DNA of 64,000 nt, taken from assembly GCF_030019515.1 (NCBI RefSeq), contig NZ_JASEEQ010000002.1:310001-374000 (forward strand), given 5' to 3'. The translations under genes and the position numbers were made by a program. Source of the DNA: Nocardioides sp. GTDB lineage: Bacteria > Actinomycetota > Actinomycetes > Propionibacteriales > Nocardioidaceae. Shown here in pieces: positions 8,428 to 17,355 of the stretch. How positions within the stretch are numbered: the stretch's first letter is position 1; each line of letters begins with the position of its first letter. The notes beneath the pieces were generated by a model. That model was given only the letters and a program-made list of their open reading frames with translations. It made no database searches and was not told where the DNA came from.

Positions 8428-9453
8428 TCAGCCCGCGGTGGCCGCGATCCAGCGGTCGAGCACGGCCGCGGCCGCCCCGCTGTCGAGCGCCTCACGGGCC
8501 CGCTCGACCCCCGCGGCCAGCGCCTGGTCGGGCGCCGTGCCGGGCTCGTCGTACACCGCGAGCGCGGCGCCGGCGTTGAGCACGACGGCGTCGCGCACCG
8601 CGCCGGTCTCGCCCGCGACCAGGCGCCGTACCACCTCGGCGTTGTGGACGGCGTCGCCGCCGCGCAGCGCGCCGGCCTCGGCCCGCGCGATGCCGAGCCC
8701 CGCCGGGTCGACCGTGGTCTCGCGGACCTCGCCGCCGTGCACCCACCAGAGGCGGGACGTGGTCGTCGTCGTCAGCTCGTCGAGACCGTCCTCACCGCGG
8801 AAGACCCACGCGTCGACACCCCGCCGGGCGAAGACGCCCGCCATCACCGGCGCCATCCGCAGGTCGGCGCAGCCGATCGCCTGCGCGTGCGCGTGCGCGG
8901 GGTTGGTGAGCGGGCCCAGGAAGTTGAACGTGGTGCCGACGCCCAGCTCGCGCCGCGGCACCGCGGCGTACCGCATCGCCGGGTGGAAGGCCGCCGCGAA
9001 GCAGAACGTGATCCCGGCCTCCTCGGCGATCTCGGCGACCCGGGCGGCCGGCAGGTCGAGGCGGATGCCGAGGCTCTCCAGGACGTCGGCCGATCCCGAC
9101 TGGGAGGAGGCCGAGCGGTTGCCGTGCTTGACGACCCGGGCTCCGGCGCCGGCGGCGACGATCGCCGACATCGTGGAGATGTTCACCGACATGGACCGGT
9201 CGCCCCCGGTGCCGACGACGTCCAGCAGCCGGCCGGGCACCGAGATCGGGGTGGCCAGGGCGTACATCGTGTCGACGAGGCCACTCACCTCCTCGACGGT
9301 CTCGCCCTTGGCTCGCAGCGCGATGGCGAAGCCGGCGATCTGGGCGACGGTGGCATCTCCGGAGAGGATCTCGCCCATCGCCCACGCGGTCTGATCGGCG
9401 CTGAGGTCCGAGCCGGCGACGAGCGCGCCGAGGACCTCCGGCCAGCTGCTCAC
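8428..9453 (-). CDS. trpD: anthranilate phosphoribosyltransferase
   Basis: TrpD transfers phosphoribose from PRPP to anthranilate, the second step of tryptophan synthesis. The 341 aa match the family length. Diagnostic motifs are present: the GTGGD PRPP loop ([17 protein letters not shown]), [18 protein letters not shown], and [11 protein letters not shown]. The GTG start chosen here ([11 protein letters not shown]) overlaps the stop of the receiver-domain gene as GTGA. A longer reading is possible but its N-terminus is arginine-rich frame noise. No other trp genes are nearby, as in M. tuberculosis, where trpD also lies apart, next to ctaE. Confidence 0.95.
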   Translation of the reverse strand: MSSWPEVLGALVAGSDLSADQTAWAMGEILSGDATVAQIAGFAIALRAKGETVEEVSGLVDTMYALATPISVPGRLLDVVGTGGDRSMSVNISTMSAIVAAGAGARVVKHGNRSASSQSGSADVLESLGIRLDLPAARVAEIAEEAGITFCFAAAFHPAMRYAAVPRRELGVGTTFNFLGPLTNPAHAHAQAIGCADLRMAPVMAGVFARRGVDAWVFRGEDGLDELTTTTTSRLWWVHGGEVRETTVDPAGLGIARAEAGALRGGDAVHNAEVVRRLVAGETGAVRDAVVLNAGAALAVYDEPGTAPDQALAAGVERAREALDSGAAAAVLDRWIAATAG

Positions 9454-9869
9454 GTGTTCGCGGGCACGTGCGATCGAAGCAGCGACACCACCGTCTCGGC
9501 CAGCTGGATCGGGTCCAGCGGGTGGGGTACGGCGGCCTCGGCGCGCGACCACGTCGCGAGCCAGGCGTCCTGGGGCCGACCGGTGAGGACCACGATCGGC
9601 GGGCACTGGTAGATCTCGTCCTTGAGCTGCTTGGCGATGCCCATGCCGCCGGCGGGGACCGCCTCACCGTCGAGGATCGCCAGGTCGATGCCGCCGGCGT
9701 CGAGGTTCTGGATCACGACCGGCTCGGTCGCCACCTCGACGTACTCGACCTCGGGCAGGTCGAGGTGCGGACGGCGGCCCAGCGCCAGGATGACCTGCTG
9801 GCGGGTGTTCACGTCGTCGCTGTAGACCAGCACCCGCAGGGCGGTCCGGGGAGAGGTCGAGTCGGTCAC
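9450..9869 (-). CDS. atypical response-regulator receiver domain protein
   Basis: This is a 139-aa single-domain protein with the CheY-like pattern: an acidic pair SDD near the N-terminus (residues 17-19), the phospho-acceptor position in LAILDGEA, and VVLTGR for the conserved Thr. The usual Lys-Pro near the C-terminus is replaced by HP (VPHPLDP), so phosphorylation signalling may be altered or lost. There is no output domain and no kinase gene nearby. Its stop overlaps the start of trpD (GTGA), suggesting coupled expression. Whether it has anything to do with tryptophan synthesis is unknown. Confidence 0.75.
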   Translation of the reverse strand: MTDSTSPRTALRVLVYSDDVNTRQQVILALGRRPHLDLPEVEYVEVATEPVVIQNLDAGGIDLAILDGEAVPAGGMGIAKQLKDEIYQCPPIVVLTGRPQDAWLATWSRAEAAVPHPLDPIQLAETVVSLLRSHVPANT

Positions 9870-9882
9870 GTCCGTGATGCTA

Positions 9883-10842
9883 CTAGCCGGGGTCGGCCGG
9901 GGTGGTGGCCTCCCCGGATGCGGACCGCTCCCGGGCCTCGAGCAGGTCCAGACGGCGGTCCTCGCGCTTGGCCTCCTTCAGCGAGAAGCGCACCCACTGG
10001 GTGAACAGCGCGGCGAACAGCGCGAGCGCGACCAGGTCACCCGAGCCCCAGAGGATCCCGCCCGCCAGGTGCTGGTCGGCAGCGGGATCGGGCAGCCAGG
10101 CGCCCATCGGGCCGTTGTGCAGGTCGGGGTACCAGGAGCCGCCGAGCAGGTCCTCCTGGCCCATGATCGTGACGCCCAGGAAGGCATGGAAGGGCAGCGT
10201 CAGCACCACCAGCAGCATCCGGAACGGGTAGGCGACGCGCCCGGGCACCGGGTCGACGCCGAGGATCGGCCAGAAGAACAGCGCGCCGACGAGCACCAGG
10301 TGGACGTGCATCATCTCGTGGACGTACGCCGAGTGCAGGCTCGCGGAGTACCAGCCGGTGAAGTAGAGCGCCCACGGCGAGACGATGTACAGCACGAAGG
10401 TCAGCGGCGGGAAGGACAGCACCTTCGCGACCCGCGAGTGCAGCACCATGAGCAGCCAGCGCCGCGGGCGGGCCGGCAGCGTGCGCAGCGCCAGTGTCAC
10501 GGGCGCGCCCAGTGCGAGCGCCATCGGCACCAGCATCGAGAGCACCATGTGCTGGACCATGTGCACGCTCAGCAGGGTCAGGTCGTAGGTGCCCAGGCCG
10601 GAGCCGGTGGCGAACGCGAACGAGCCCATCCCGAGCACCACGAAGGCCAACGTCCGGCCGATCGGCCAGTGGTCGCCGCGGCGGCGCAGGACCAGAGTCC
10701 CGTACAGATAGAGTCCCGCGACCCAGGCCGTCAGGACGAAGGACACTGGTTCGAGCGACCACCCGGTCAGGAGGCTGGCGGCGGTGAACCGGGGAAGGTC
10801 GCCGGATGCCTCGAGGAGGGTCCCGACCGCGGCTTGGAGCAC
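9883..10842 (-). CDS. CtaG-like (caa3-type) cytochrome c oxidase assembly membrane protein
   Basis: A polytopic membrane protein of about 319 aa with seven or eight hydrophobic helices and conserved His residues in loops (SVHMVQHMVLSM, HSRVAKVL, SAYVHEMMHVHLVLVGALFFW). These features fit the caa3_CtaG family, thought to help deliver copper to cytochrome oxidase. It is transcribed divergently from ctaE, which fits an oxidase assembly role. The start is uncertain: I chose GTG at 10842 (LQAAVGTLLEASG). No strong Shine-Dalgarno is visible, and a leaderless message is possible. The C-terminal 40 residues are charged. Confidence 0.83.
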   Translation of the reverse strand: MLQAAVGTLLEASGDLPRFTAASLLTGWSLEPVSFVLTAWVAGLYLYGTLVLRRRGDHWPIGRTLAFVVLGMGSFAFATGSGLGTYDLTLLSVHMVQHMVLSMLVPMALALGAPVTLALRTLPARPRRWLLMVLHSRVAKVLSFPPLTFVLYIVSPWALYFTGWYSASLHSAYVHEMMHVHLVLVGALFFWPILGVDPVPGRVAYPFRMLLVVLTLPFHAFLGVTIMGQEDLLGGSWYPDLHNGPMGAWLPDPAADQHLAGGILWGSGDLVALALFAALFTQWVRFSLKEAKREDRRLDLLEARERSASGEATTPADPG

Positions 10843-10907
10843 GGTCTGAACTCTAGGACCATGCAACACGCCCCCCCGGGGTGCCCTCGCGCCCGAGTCA
10901 CGACATA

Positions 10908-11555
10908 ATGACGCCCGTGGCGACTGCAACCGCGATTCCGGCATCCCGTCTGCACGGGCACCACGACCGACCGAGCATGGTCAGCGTGGGCACGATCATC
11001 TGGCTCTCCAGCGAGCTGATGTTCTTCGCGGCACTGTTCGCGTCGTACTTCACGATCCGCGCGGTGAGCCCGGATCTGTGGGCCGAGAACACCCAGCACC
11101 TCAACGTGCCGTTCGCCTCGGTGAACACCACGATCCTGGTGCTGTCCTCGCTCACGTGCCAGCTCGGCGTCTTCGCCGCCGAGCGCGGCCAGGTCGGCCG
11201 CACCGGCTCGCTCTTCAAGATCGCCGGGTGGGGTCTGCGCGAGTGGTTCGTGCTCACCTACATCATGGGCGCGGTCTTCATCGGCGGGCAGGCCACCGAG
11301 TACGCCGAGCTGATCCGCGAGAACATCACGATCCAGGACTCGGCCTACGGCTCCATGTTCTACCTGACCACCGGTTTCCACGGTCTCCACGTGACCGGTG
11401 GCCTCATCGCCTTCCTCTTCGTCCTCGGCCGGACCTTCGTGGCCCGCAAGTTCACCCACGAGCAGGCCGTGAGCGCGATCGTCGTCTCCTACTACTGGCA
11501 CTTCGTCGACGTGGTGTGGATCGGACTGTTCGCGACCATCTATCTCGTCCAGTAG
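10908..11555 (+). CDS. ctaE: cytochrome c oxidase subunit III (aa3-type)
   Basis: CtaE is a membrane subunit of cytochrome aa3 oxidase, here about 215 aa with five transmembrane helices, the usual actinobacterial size. Family signatures are [20 protein letters not shown] near the start, [15 protein letters not shown] and [14 protein letters not shown] at the end. It begins the ctaE-qcrC-qcrA-qcrB operon. Two starts compete: the ATG used here (MTPVATATA) and a GTG 9 nt later. The sequence CATAAT overlaps the ATG and sits about 8 nt before the GTG, so it could be a -10 box giving a leaderless message from the GTG. Confidence 0.95.
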   Translation: MTPVATATAIPASRLHGHHDRPSMVSVGTIIWLSSELMFFAALFASYFTIRAVSPDLWAENTQHLNVPFASVNTTILVLSSLTCQLGVFAAERGQVGRTGSLFKIAGWGLREWFVLTYIMGAVFIGGQATEYAELIRENITIQDSAYGSMFYLTTGFHGLHVTGGLIAFLFVLGRTFVARKFTHEQAVSAIVVSYYWHFVDVVWIGLFATIYLVQ

Positions 11556-11591
11556 CCGACCCGCAGACCGACCAATCGCAAGGACTGAATT

Positions 11592-12461
11592 GTGCGTCTC
11601 CTGAATCGCTCCGCCGGCCGCCTGTCGCGGCACCGCCGCGGACCGCTCGCCGGCCTCGCCGTCGTGCTGCTCGGCCTGCTCATGACCGGCGGGCTCTACA
11701 CGGTCTTCTCCCCCGCTCAGGCGGGCTCGGCGGCCGCCAGCGAGGAGCAGATCGCCCAGGGCCGCGAGCTGTTCCTGGTCAGCTGCGCGTTCTGCCACGG
11801 TCAGAACGGTGAGGGCATCCGCACCCAGAACGGCAACCAGCTCGGCCCGTCGTTGGTCGGCGTCGGCGCTGCGGCCGTCGACTTCCAGGTCGGCACCGGC
11901 CGGATGCCGATGGCCCGTCCCGGCGCCCAGGTGCCGCGCAAGCCGCAGACCTTCAACGACGACGAGATCGCGGCGCTCGCGGCGTACGTCGCCTCGCTCG
12001 GCCCCGGCCCGGCGATCCCCGACGAGAGTGACTACAGCGTCGATGGCCTCTCTGACGAGGAGCGCCAGCAGGCGATCACCAACGGCGGCCAGATCTTCCT
12101 GACCAACTGCACCGCCTGCCACAACTTCGAGGGCTCCGGTGGCGCCATGCCGCGCGGTGGCTTCGCGCCCCAGATCCGCGGCGTCGAGCCTCGCTACATC
12201 TACGAGGCGCTGCTCACCGGCCCGCAGAACATGCCGAACTTCTCCAACGGCAACCTCTCCCCCGACGAGAAGCGCGACGTGATCGCATACCTCGCCTCGC
12301 TGGAGGACATGCCCAACTACGGCGGCTTCGGGCTCGGCGGCCTCGGCCCCGTCGCCGAGGGCCTCGCCGCGTGGGTGCTCGGCATCGGCTCCCTGATCGG
12401 CGTCGCGGTCTGGATCGCGGCCCACACGACCCGCTCGACGAAGAAGAAGGTGGAGGCGTGA
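11592..12461 (+). CDS. qcrC: menaquinol-cytochrome c reductase diheme cytochrome c subunit
   Basis: QcrC is the electron-transfer subunit of the actinobacterial bcc complex and passes electrons directly to the oxidase. Two heme-binding CxxCH motifs are visible, CAFCH at residues 65-69 and CTACH at 173-177. An N-terminal membrane segment (about 18-40) and a C-terminal anchor (about 255-278) hold both cytochrome domains outside. The length of 289 aa fits the family. The GTG start is preceded by AAGGA. Its TGA overlaps the GTG of qcrA, showing translational coupling. Confidence 0.96.
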   Translation: MRLLNRSAGRLSRHRRGPLAGLAVVLLGLLMTGGLYTVFSPAQAGSAAASEEQIAQGRELFLVSCAFCHGQNGEGIRTQNGNQLGPSLVGVGAAAVDFQVGTGRMPMARPGAQVPRKPQTFNDDEIAALAAYVASLGPGPAIPDESDYSVDGLSDEERQQAITNGGQIFLTNCTACHNFEGSGGAMPRGGFAPQIRGVEPRYIYEALLTGPQNMPNFSNGNLSPDEKRDVIAYLASLEDMPNYGGFGLGGLGPVAEGLAAWVLGIGSLIGVAVWIAAHTTRSTKKKVEA

Positions 12462-13564
12462 GCGAGAGCCACGACAAGGGATTCGACAGCGGGCCCGGCC
12501 ACGAGCTCGTGAACGTCCCGGACGAGGCGGTCGTCAACGACCTCTACCCCGACCCGGGCCTCGCCGAGCACCAGTGGCGGCCGACCGACGTCGACCCGCG
12601 GGCCGAGAAGCGCGCCGAGCGCCAGGTCGCGACCCTGTTCGGGCTCTCCGCGATCTGCACGATCCTGCTCCTGGTCTCCTACTTCGTCTTCGACATCGGT
12701 GACGACCCCGACGTGGTCGGCGGCCTGGGCGCCTCGAACCTCTTCCTCGGCCTCTCGCTGGCCGGCGCGCTGCTGTTCATCGGCATCGGCGTCATCCAGT
12801 GGGCCCGCAAGCTGATGGCCGACCACGAGATCGTCGAGGACCGGCACCCGTCGGCCTCCTCCGCGGAGGACCGCGAGGCCACGCTCGCCGCACTGAGCAC
12901 CGGCCTGGAGGAGTCCGGCATCGGCCGGCGTCCGCTGGTCCGCAACTCGCTGCTCGGCGCCGTGGGCCTCCTCGGCCTGCCCGCGATCGTGTTGCTGCGC
13001 GACCTCGGCCCGACCCCCAACCAGGTCAAGAACGCCCAGCCCTACCCCGGCGCCGGCTTGGAGAACACCATCTGGGAGAAGGGCATGCGCGTCGTGCGCG
13101 ACGTGGTCGGCACGCCGATCCGCCCCGCCGACCTCCAGCTCGGCGACCTGGTCAACGCCGAGCCCGAGGGCATCTTCAAGAGCCCCGAGGACGGCAAGCC
13201 GCTCGAGGGCCTCGCACTGCAGGTCAACAAGTCCAAGGGCGCGGTCGTCGTGGTCCGCATGGAGCCCGACGAGATCACTCCCGGCGACGGCCGGGAGAAC
13301 TGGTCGGTGGACGGCATCGTCTGCTACTCGAAGATCTGCACCCACGTCGGCTGCCCGATCTCGCTGTACGAGCGCACCACCCACCACCTGCTCTGCCCGT
13401 GCCATCAGTCGACGTTCGACCTGGCCGACTCGGCCAGGGTCGTGTTCGGCCCGGCCGCACGGCCGCTGCCCCAGCTGCCGCTGATGGTCGACGACGAGGG
13501 CTACCTCGTGGCGCAGAGCGGCTTCACCGAACCTGTGGGACCGAGCTTCTGGGAGCGTGGCTGA
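12458..13564 (+). CDS. qcrA: menaquinol-cytochrome c reductase Rieske iron-sulfur subunit
   Basis: QcrA carries the Rieske [2Fe-2S] cluster of the bcc complex. The cluster motifs are CTHVGC and CPCHQS in the C-terminal domain (about residues 295-318). As in other actinobacteria the N-terminal half is long and holds three transmembrane helices (about 65-85, 95-115 and 165-185) instead of one. The 368 aa fit. The GTG start at the qcrC stop (GTGA overlap) is preferred over any upstream start. It is followed two nucleotides later by qcrB. Confidence 0.96.
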   Translation: MSESHDKGFDSGPGHELVNVPDEAVVNDLYPDPGLAEHQWRPTDVDPRAEKRAERQVATLFGLSAICTILLLVSYFVFDIGDDPDVVGGLGASNLFLGLSLAGALLFIGIGVIQWARKLMADHEIVEDRHPSASSAEDREATLAALSTGLEESGIGRRPLVRNSLLGAVGLLGLPAIVLLRDLGPTPNQVKNAQPYPGAGLENTIWEKGMRVVRDVVGTPIRPADLQLGDLVNAEPEGIFKSPEDGKPLEGLALQVNKSKGAVVVVRMEPDEITPGDGRENWSVDGIVCYSKICTHVGCPISLYERTTHHLLCPCHQSTFDLADSARVVFGPAARPLPQLPLMVDDEGYLVAQSGFTEPVGPSFWERG

Positions 13565-13566
13565 TC

Positions 13567-15315
13567 ATGGACACCAGCAAGGTCGCCAAGAGCAACGCCA
13601 CCACGGCGGCGACGACGAAGGGGCCCAACCGGGCCGGCGCGGCCGCGACCTGGGCCGACGAGCGCCTCGGCCTCGCCACCGCGATGAAGAAGAACCTGCG
13701 CAAGGTCTTCCCCGACCACTGGTCGTTCATGCTCGGCGAGATCGCGCTGTGGAGCTTCGTCGTGCTGCTCCTCACCGGTGTCTTCCTGACCCTGTGGTTC
13801 ACCCCGAGCATGGGCGAGGTCCAGTACAACGGGTCCTACGACCAGCTCCGCGGCATCCACATGTCCGAGGCCTACGCGTCGAGCCTGCGGATCTCCTTCG
13901 ACGTCCGCGGCGGCCTGCTGATGCGCCAGATGCACCACTGGGCCGCGATGCTGTTCGTGGCCTCGATGATGGTGCACCTGCTGCGCGTGTTCTTCACCGG
14001 CGCGTTCCGCAAGCCGCGCGAGCTGAACTGGGTGATCGGCTGCCTGCTGCTGATCCTCGGCACCCTCGAGGGCTTCACCGGCTACTCGCTGCCCGACGAC
14101 CTGCTCTCGGGCACCGGCATCCGCGCGGCGGACGGCTTCGTCAAGGCGACCCCCGTGGTCGGCAGCTACATGTCGTTCTTCATGTTCGGCGGCGAGTTCC
14201 CCGGTGAGTCGATCATCCCGCGTCTCTACACCGTCCACGTGCTGCTGATCCCCGGCCTGCTGCTGGCGCTGATCGCGGCCCACATGCTGTTGCTCGTGTA
14301 CCACAAGCACACCCAGTGGCCCGGCCCCGGCCGCACCGAGAGGAACGTCGTGGGCTACCCGATGCTCCCGGTGTACGCCGCCAAGGCCGGCGGGTTCTTC
14401 TTCATCGTCTTCGGCGTCACCGCCCTGCTCGGTGCGCTGCTGACCATCAACCCGGTGTGGAAGTACGGCCCCTACGACCCGTCCAAGGTCACCGCGGGCT
14501 CCCAGCCCGACTGGTACATGGGCTGGCCGGACGGCGCGCTGCGCATCATGCCCGGCCTCGAGTCGCACTTCTGGGGCATCACGATCAGCTGGAACGTGAT
14601 GCTGCCGATCCTGGTGCTGCCGGTGGTCATGTTCACGATCCTGCTGCTGCTGCCGTTCCTGGACGCCTGGATCACCGGTGACAAGCGCGACCACCACCTG
14701 CTGGAGCGGCCGCGCAACGCTCCGACCAGGACCGCCCTGATGGTCGCCCTGATGACCATGTATGGCCTGTTCTGGATCGCCGGCGGCAACGACATCATCG
14801 CGATCCAACTGCACGCGAGCATCAACCAGATCACCTACTTCCTGCGGGTCGCGGTGTTCGTGGGCCCGGTGATCGCGTTCGTGGTGACCCGGCGCTGGTG
14901 CATCTCGCTGCAGCGCAAGGACAACGAGATGCTGCTGCACGGCTACGAGACCGGCGTCATCATGCGCTCCCCGGAGGGTGGCTACTCCGAGAAGCACCTG
15001 CCGCTGCCGGCCACCCGGGCCTACGCGATCGCCTCCCGCGACCGCGACCCGGTGCTGGAGGACCACCAGCACACCCAGGACGCCAACGGCGTCCCGGCAC
15101 CGAGCGGCGGTCGCCTCCAGGCGCTGCGGCACCGGGTGCGCACGCTGTGGTACGCCGACAACGTGCAGAAGCCGAGCCCGGCGGAGCTCGAGGAGGGCCA
15201 CCACCACGCCGAGCACGAGCATGAGCTCCAGGCGTCGGTGGAGGGTCAGGCTGCCGACGGCCACCAGTTCGATGGCCACCACCTGGTCGAGGACGAGGGC
15301 CTGCGCCACCACTGA
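13567..15315 (+). CDS. qcrB: menaquinol-cytochrome c reductase cytochrome b subunit
   Basis: QcrB is the membrane core of the bcc complex and holds hemes bL and bH and the quinol site. Paired heme ligands are visible in MHHWAAMLFVASMMVH and in YTVHVLLIPGLLLALIAAHM, and the Qo-site motif is PDWY, the actinobacterial variant of PEWY. The protein has 582 aa with eight or more helices, then a hydrophilic His- and Glu-rich C-terminal tail of about 120 residues. It ends the operon and is followed by a hairpin. Confidence 0.96.
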   Translation: MDTSKVAKSNATTAATTKGPNRAGAAATWADERLGLATAMKKNLRKVFPDHWSFMLGEIALWSFVVLLLTGVFLTLWFTPSMGEVQYNGSYDQLRGIHMSEAYASSLRISFDVRGGLLMRQMHHWAAMLFVASMMVHLLRVFFTGAFRKPRELNWVIGCLLLILGTLEGFTGYSLPDDLLSGTGIRAADGFVKATPVVGSYMSFFMFGGEFPGESIIPRLYTVHVLLIPGLLLALIAAHMLLLVYHKHTQWPGPGRTERNVVGYPMLPVYAAKAGGFFFIVFGVTALLGALLTINPVWKYGPYDPSKVTAGSQPDWYMGWPDGALRIMPGLESHFWGITISWNVMLPILVLPVVMFTILLLLPFLDAWITGDKRDHHLLERPRNAPTRTALMVALMTMYGLFWIAGGNDIIAIQLHASINQITYFLRVAVFVGPVIAFVVTRRWCISLQRKDNEMLLHGYETGVIMRSPEGGYSEKHLPLPATRAYAIASRDRDPVLEDHQHTQDANGVPAPSGGRLQALRHRVRTLWYADNVQKPSPAELEEGHHHAEHEHELQASVEGQAADGHQFDGHHLVEDEGLRHH

Positions 15316-15347
15316 GCCCCCCGGTCCGGGGTAGCCCCGACCACGCC

Positions 15348-15383
15348 GAGGCCGCCCGGCTCCCAACGGAGTCGGGCGGCCTC
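15348..15383. terminator. hairpin after qcrB
   Basis: GAGGCCGCCCG pairs perfectly with CGGGCGGCCTC across a 14-nt loop, 33 nt after the qcrB stop. No U tract follows, as is usual in high-GC actinobacteria. It is the likely transcription end of the ctaE-qcrCAB operon. Confidence 0.65.
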
Positions 15384-15396
15384 GCCGCATCACCTC

Positions 15397-15651
15397 CGCC
15401 GAGTCGGCGCATCTTGCCCGCCCAGCCCCGCCGAGTCGGCGCATCATGCCCGCCCAGCACCGCCGAGTCGGCGTATCTTGATCACCGCCGCCTGACAAGC
15501 GGCACACCGCTGGGAATCCGTGAGCAAGACGCGCCGACTCGAGCCCCCACCGCGGGCAAGACGCGCCGACTCGAGCCCCCACCGCGGGCAAGACGCGCCG
15601 ACTCGAGCCCCCACCGCGGGCAAGACGCGCCGAGTCGGGCTGGGTCAGCTG
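15397..15651. repeat. 32-bp-period palindromic repeat array, three forward and about three and a half inverted copies
   Basis: Three direct copies of CGCCGAGTCGGCGCATCTTG start at 15397, 15429 and 15461. After about 40 nt of other sequence, three copies of a 32-nt unit starting GCAAGACGCGCCGACTCG follow at 15524, 15556 and 15588, with a partial copy at 15620. The second set is the reverse complement of the same core (GAGTCGGCGCxTCTTGC). Spacing is exactly 32 nt in both sets. The core CGCCGAGTCGGCG is itself palindromic around its central G. The array fills the gap between the converging qcrB and L,D-transpeptidase genes and runs into the end of the latter. A related copy lies at 59483-59571. 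Confidence 0.9.
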
Positions 15652-16853
15652 AGGGCGGAGCCCTGGCGGTACTGCTGGAAGGACTCGTTCCAGTCGCCGT
15701 AGCCGTTGGTCAGGGTCATCGGCTTGTCGGTGCCGGTGTACTCGACGACGTCACCGCGCCGCGACATCGCGTAGAGCCAGCCGGCGTCGGCGGTGCTCAG
15801 GCCGGTGCAGCCGTGGGAGACGTTGGCGTGTCCCTGGGAGGCGACCGACCACGGCGCGGCGTGGATGAACTCACCGGAGTAGGTCACCCGCATCGCCCAC
15901 TGCACGTCGTCGATGTCGTAGGCCTCCGAGCTGTCGGCCGGGATCCCGACCGTCTCGGAGTTCATCCGCTTGACGGGGAACTTCTCGATGATGACCTTGA
16001 CCCCGGAGCGCGTGGTGAAGCCCGGCTTGCCGGTGGTGGTCGGCAGCGTGCGGAGCAGCTTGCCGTTGCTGAAGACCTGCAGCTGGTGCGTCTGGGCGTT
16101 CACGCGGTAGACGTGGGCGTCGCCGACGTGGAAATCGAGCTCGCGGCTCTCCTGGCCGTAGATCCCGTGGCCGGCGGGCACGCTGTTGACGTCGATGTCG
16201 ACGTGGACGTCCGCACCGGCCTTCCAGTACGACTTGGGGCGCCAGTGCGCCTCGGTGTCGCTGATCCAGTGCCAGGCGCCCGGCTGGCTGGGTGAGGACG
16301 TGACGTCCATGTGCTTCTCGAACGCCGCCTTGTCGGTGACCGGGAGGTCGAAGGTGACGATCACCGGCATGCCGACGCCGACCGTCTCACCGGCCAGGGG
16401 CGCGACCGACGGGTAGGTCTGCTCGTCGAGGGTCAGGTCCTGGGTGCGGAACCTGGCGGTGCGGCTGACCTGGGTGCCGTCGGCCTTCCGCGCGACGGTC
16501 TTCATCGTGTACGCCGTACCGGGCTCGAGCCGGCCGGTCGCGACCCAGCGCGCGCCGTCGGCCTGCACCTGGCCGGGGATCTTGCCCGCCGGCGAGGACA
16601 CCGCCACGGAGTCGATCGAGCCGCCCTTGGCCTCGACCGAGAGCTCCCGGTCGACCGGGACGTCCGTGGCGCCCTTCTCGACGCTCGACACCAGTCGCAG
16701 CGCGGGCGCCTTCTCGGAGGCCGTCGCGGTCGGATCGTCGCCCGCCAGCGCGGAGGCGCCGGGGAGGTCGTTGGACTGGCAGGCCGAGAGCGTCAGCGCG
16801 GCGGTCAGCGCGAGGGCTGCGGCCGCGCCCGAGCGCGGACGACTCTGGGACAT
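15645..16853 (-). CDS. L,D-transpeptidase lipoprotein (YkuD domain, Ig-like N-terminal domains)
   Basis: This enzyme makes 3-3 (meso-DAP to meso-DAP) peptidoglycan cross-links outside the membrane. The 402 aa start with a lipoprotein signal with lipobox LSAC (Cys25). Two Ig-like domains follow (about residues 50-245), then a YkuD catalytic domain. The active-site signature HANVSHGCTGLS places the nucleophile at Cys349 with His347 before it. A Trp-containing tail follows, as in mycobacterial Ldt proteins. It is monocistronic, converging on qcrB, with the 32-bp repeat array at its 3' end. Confidence 0.94.
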   Translation of the reverse strand: MSQSRPRSGAAAALALTAALTLSACQSNDLPGASALAGDDPTATASEKAPALRLVSSVEKGATDVPVDRELSVEAKGGSIDSVAVSSPAGKIPGQVQADGARWVATGRLEPGTAYTMKTVARKADGTQVSRTARFRTQDLTLDEQTYPSVAPLAGETVGVGMPVIVTFDLPVTDKAAFEKHMDVTSSPSQPGAWHWISDTEAHWRPKSYWKAGADVHVDIDVNSVPAGHGIYGQESRELDFHVGDAHVYRVNAQTHQLQVFSNGKLLRTLPTTTGKPGFTTRSGVKVIIEKFPVKRMNSETVGIPADSSEAYDIDDVQWAMRVTYSGEFIHAAPWSVASQGHANVSHGCTGLSTADAGWLYAMSRRGDVVEYTGTDKPMTLTNGYGDWNESFQQYRQGSALS

Positions 16854-16956
16854 GCTGGACTCCCCGTGACGAGCGTGCGTGTGATCCGGTAACCAGCCTA
16901 ACCGGCACCACCCACGGCGCCCGATTCGACGCGGCGCCGGGGTGCGTGGGTGGGCG

Positions 16957-17355
16957 TCAGTGGGCGTGGGCGCCGCGGTAGTACTCGAAGATCCAGCCGC
17001 TGAGAGCCACGGCGCCGAGGACGACGCCGATGATCAGCAGCCACCAGGCGGCCAGGGCGACGGCGTAGACGATCGTGCTCAGGGTCAGCGCGCACCACAG
17101 TGGCCACCAGGAGTACGGCGGGAAGAACCCCAGCTCGCCCGCGCCGTCGGCGATCTCGCCGTCCTTGCGGTCCTCGGGCCGCGGGTCCATCTTGGCGGCG
17201 TGGAACCCCAGGTAGACGGTGATCATGCCCGCCAGCAGCATGGTCATCGCCAGTGCGGAGGTGCCGGTCCAGTCCTCGGACATGAACCAGTACACGGGGG
17301 TGATCAACGCGAAGAAGATCCCGACGATCGCGAAGATCCAGGCCTCGGCCTTCAT
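16957..17355 (-). CDS. ctaF: cytochrome c oxidase subunit IV, actinobacterial type
   Basis: CtaF is a small membrane subunit of the actinobacterial aa3 oxidase. The 132 aa hold four hydrophobic helices (about residues 4-22, 32-50, 82-100 and 102-120). The start [15 protein letters not shown] and the segment FFPPYSWWPLW are typical of the family. Its ATG overlaps the ctaD stop (ATGA), so ctaC-ctaD-ctaF form a single translationally coupled operon read leftward. Confidence 0.92.
   Translation of the reverse strand: MKAEAWIFAIVGIFFALITPVYWFMSEDWTGTSALAMTMLLAGMITVYLGFHAAKMDPRPEDRKDGEIADGAGELGFFPPYSWWPLWCALTLSTIVYAVALAAWWLLIIGVVLGAVALSGWIFEYYRGAHAH

Noticed and set aside
15397..15651. CRISPR-like array
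   Set aside because: The 32-nt units are contiguous with no unique spacers, change orientation midway, and no cas genes are near.
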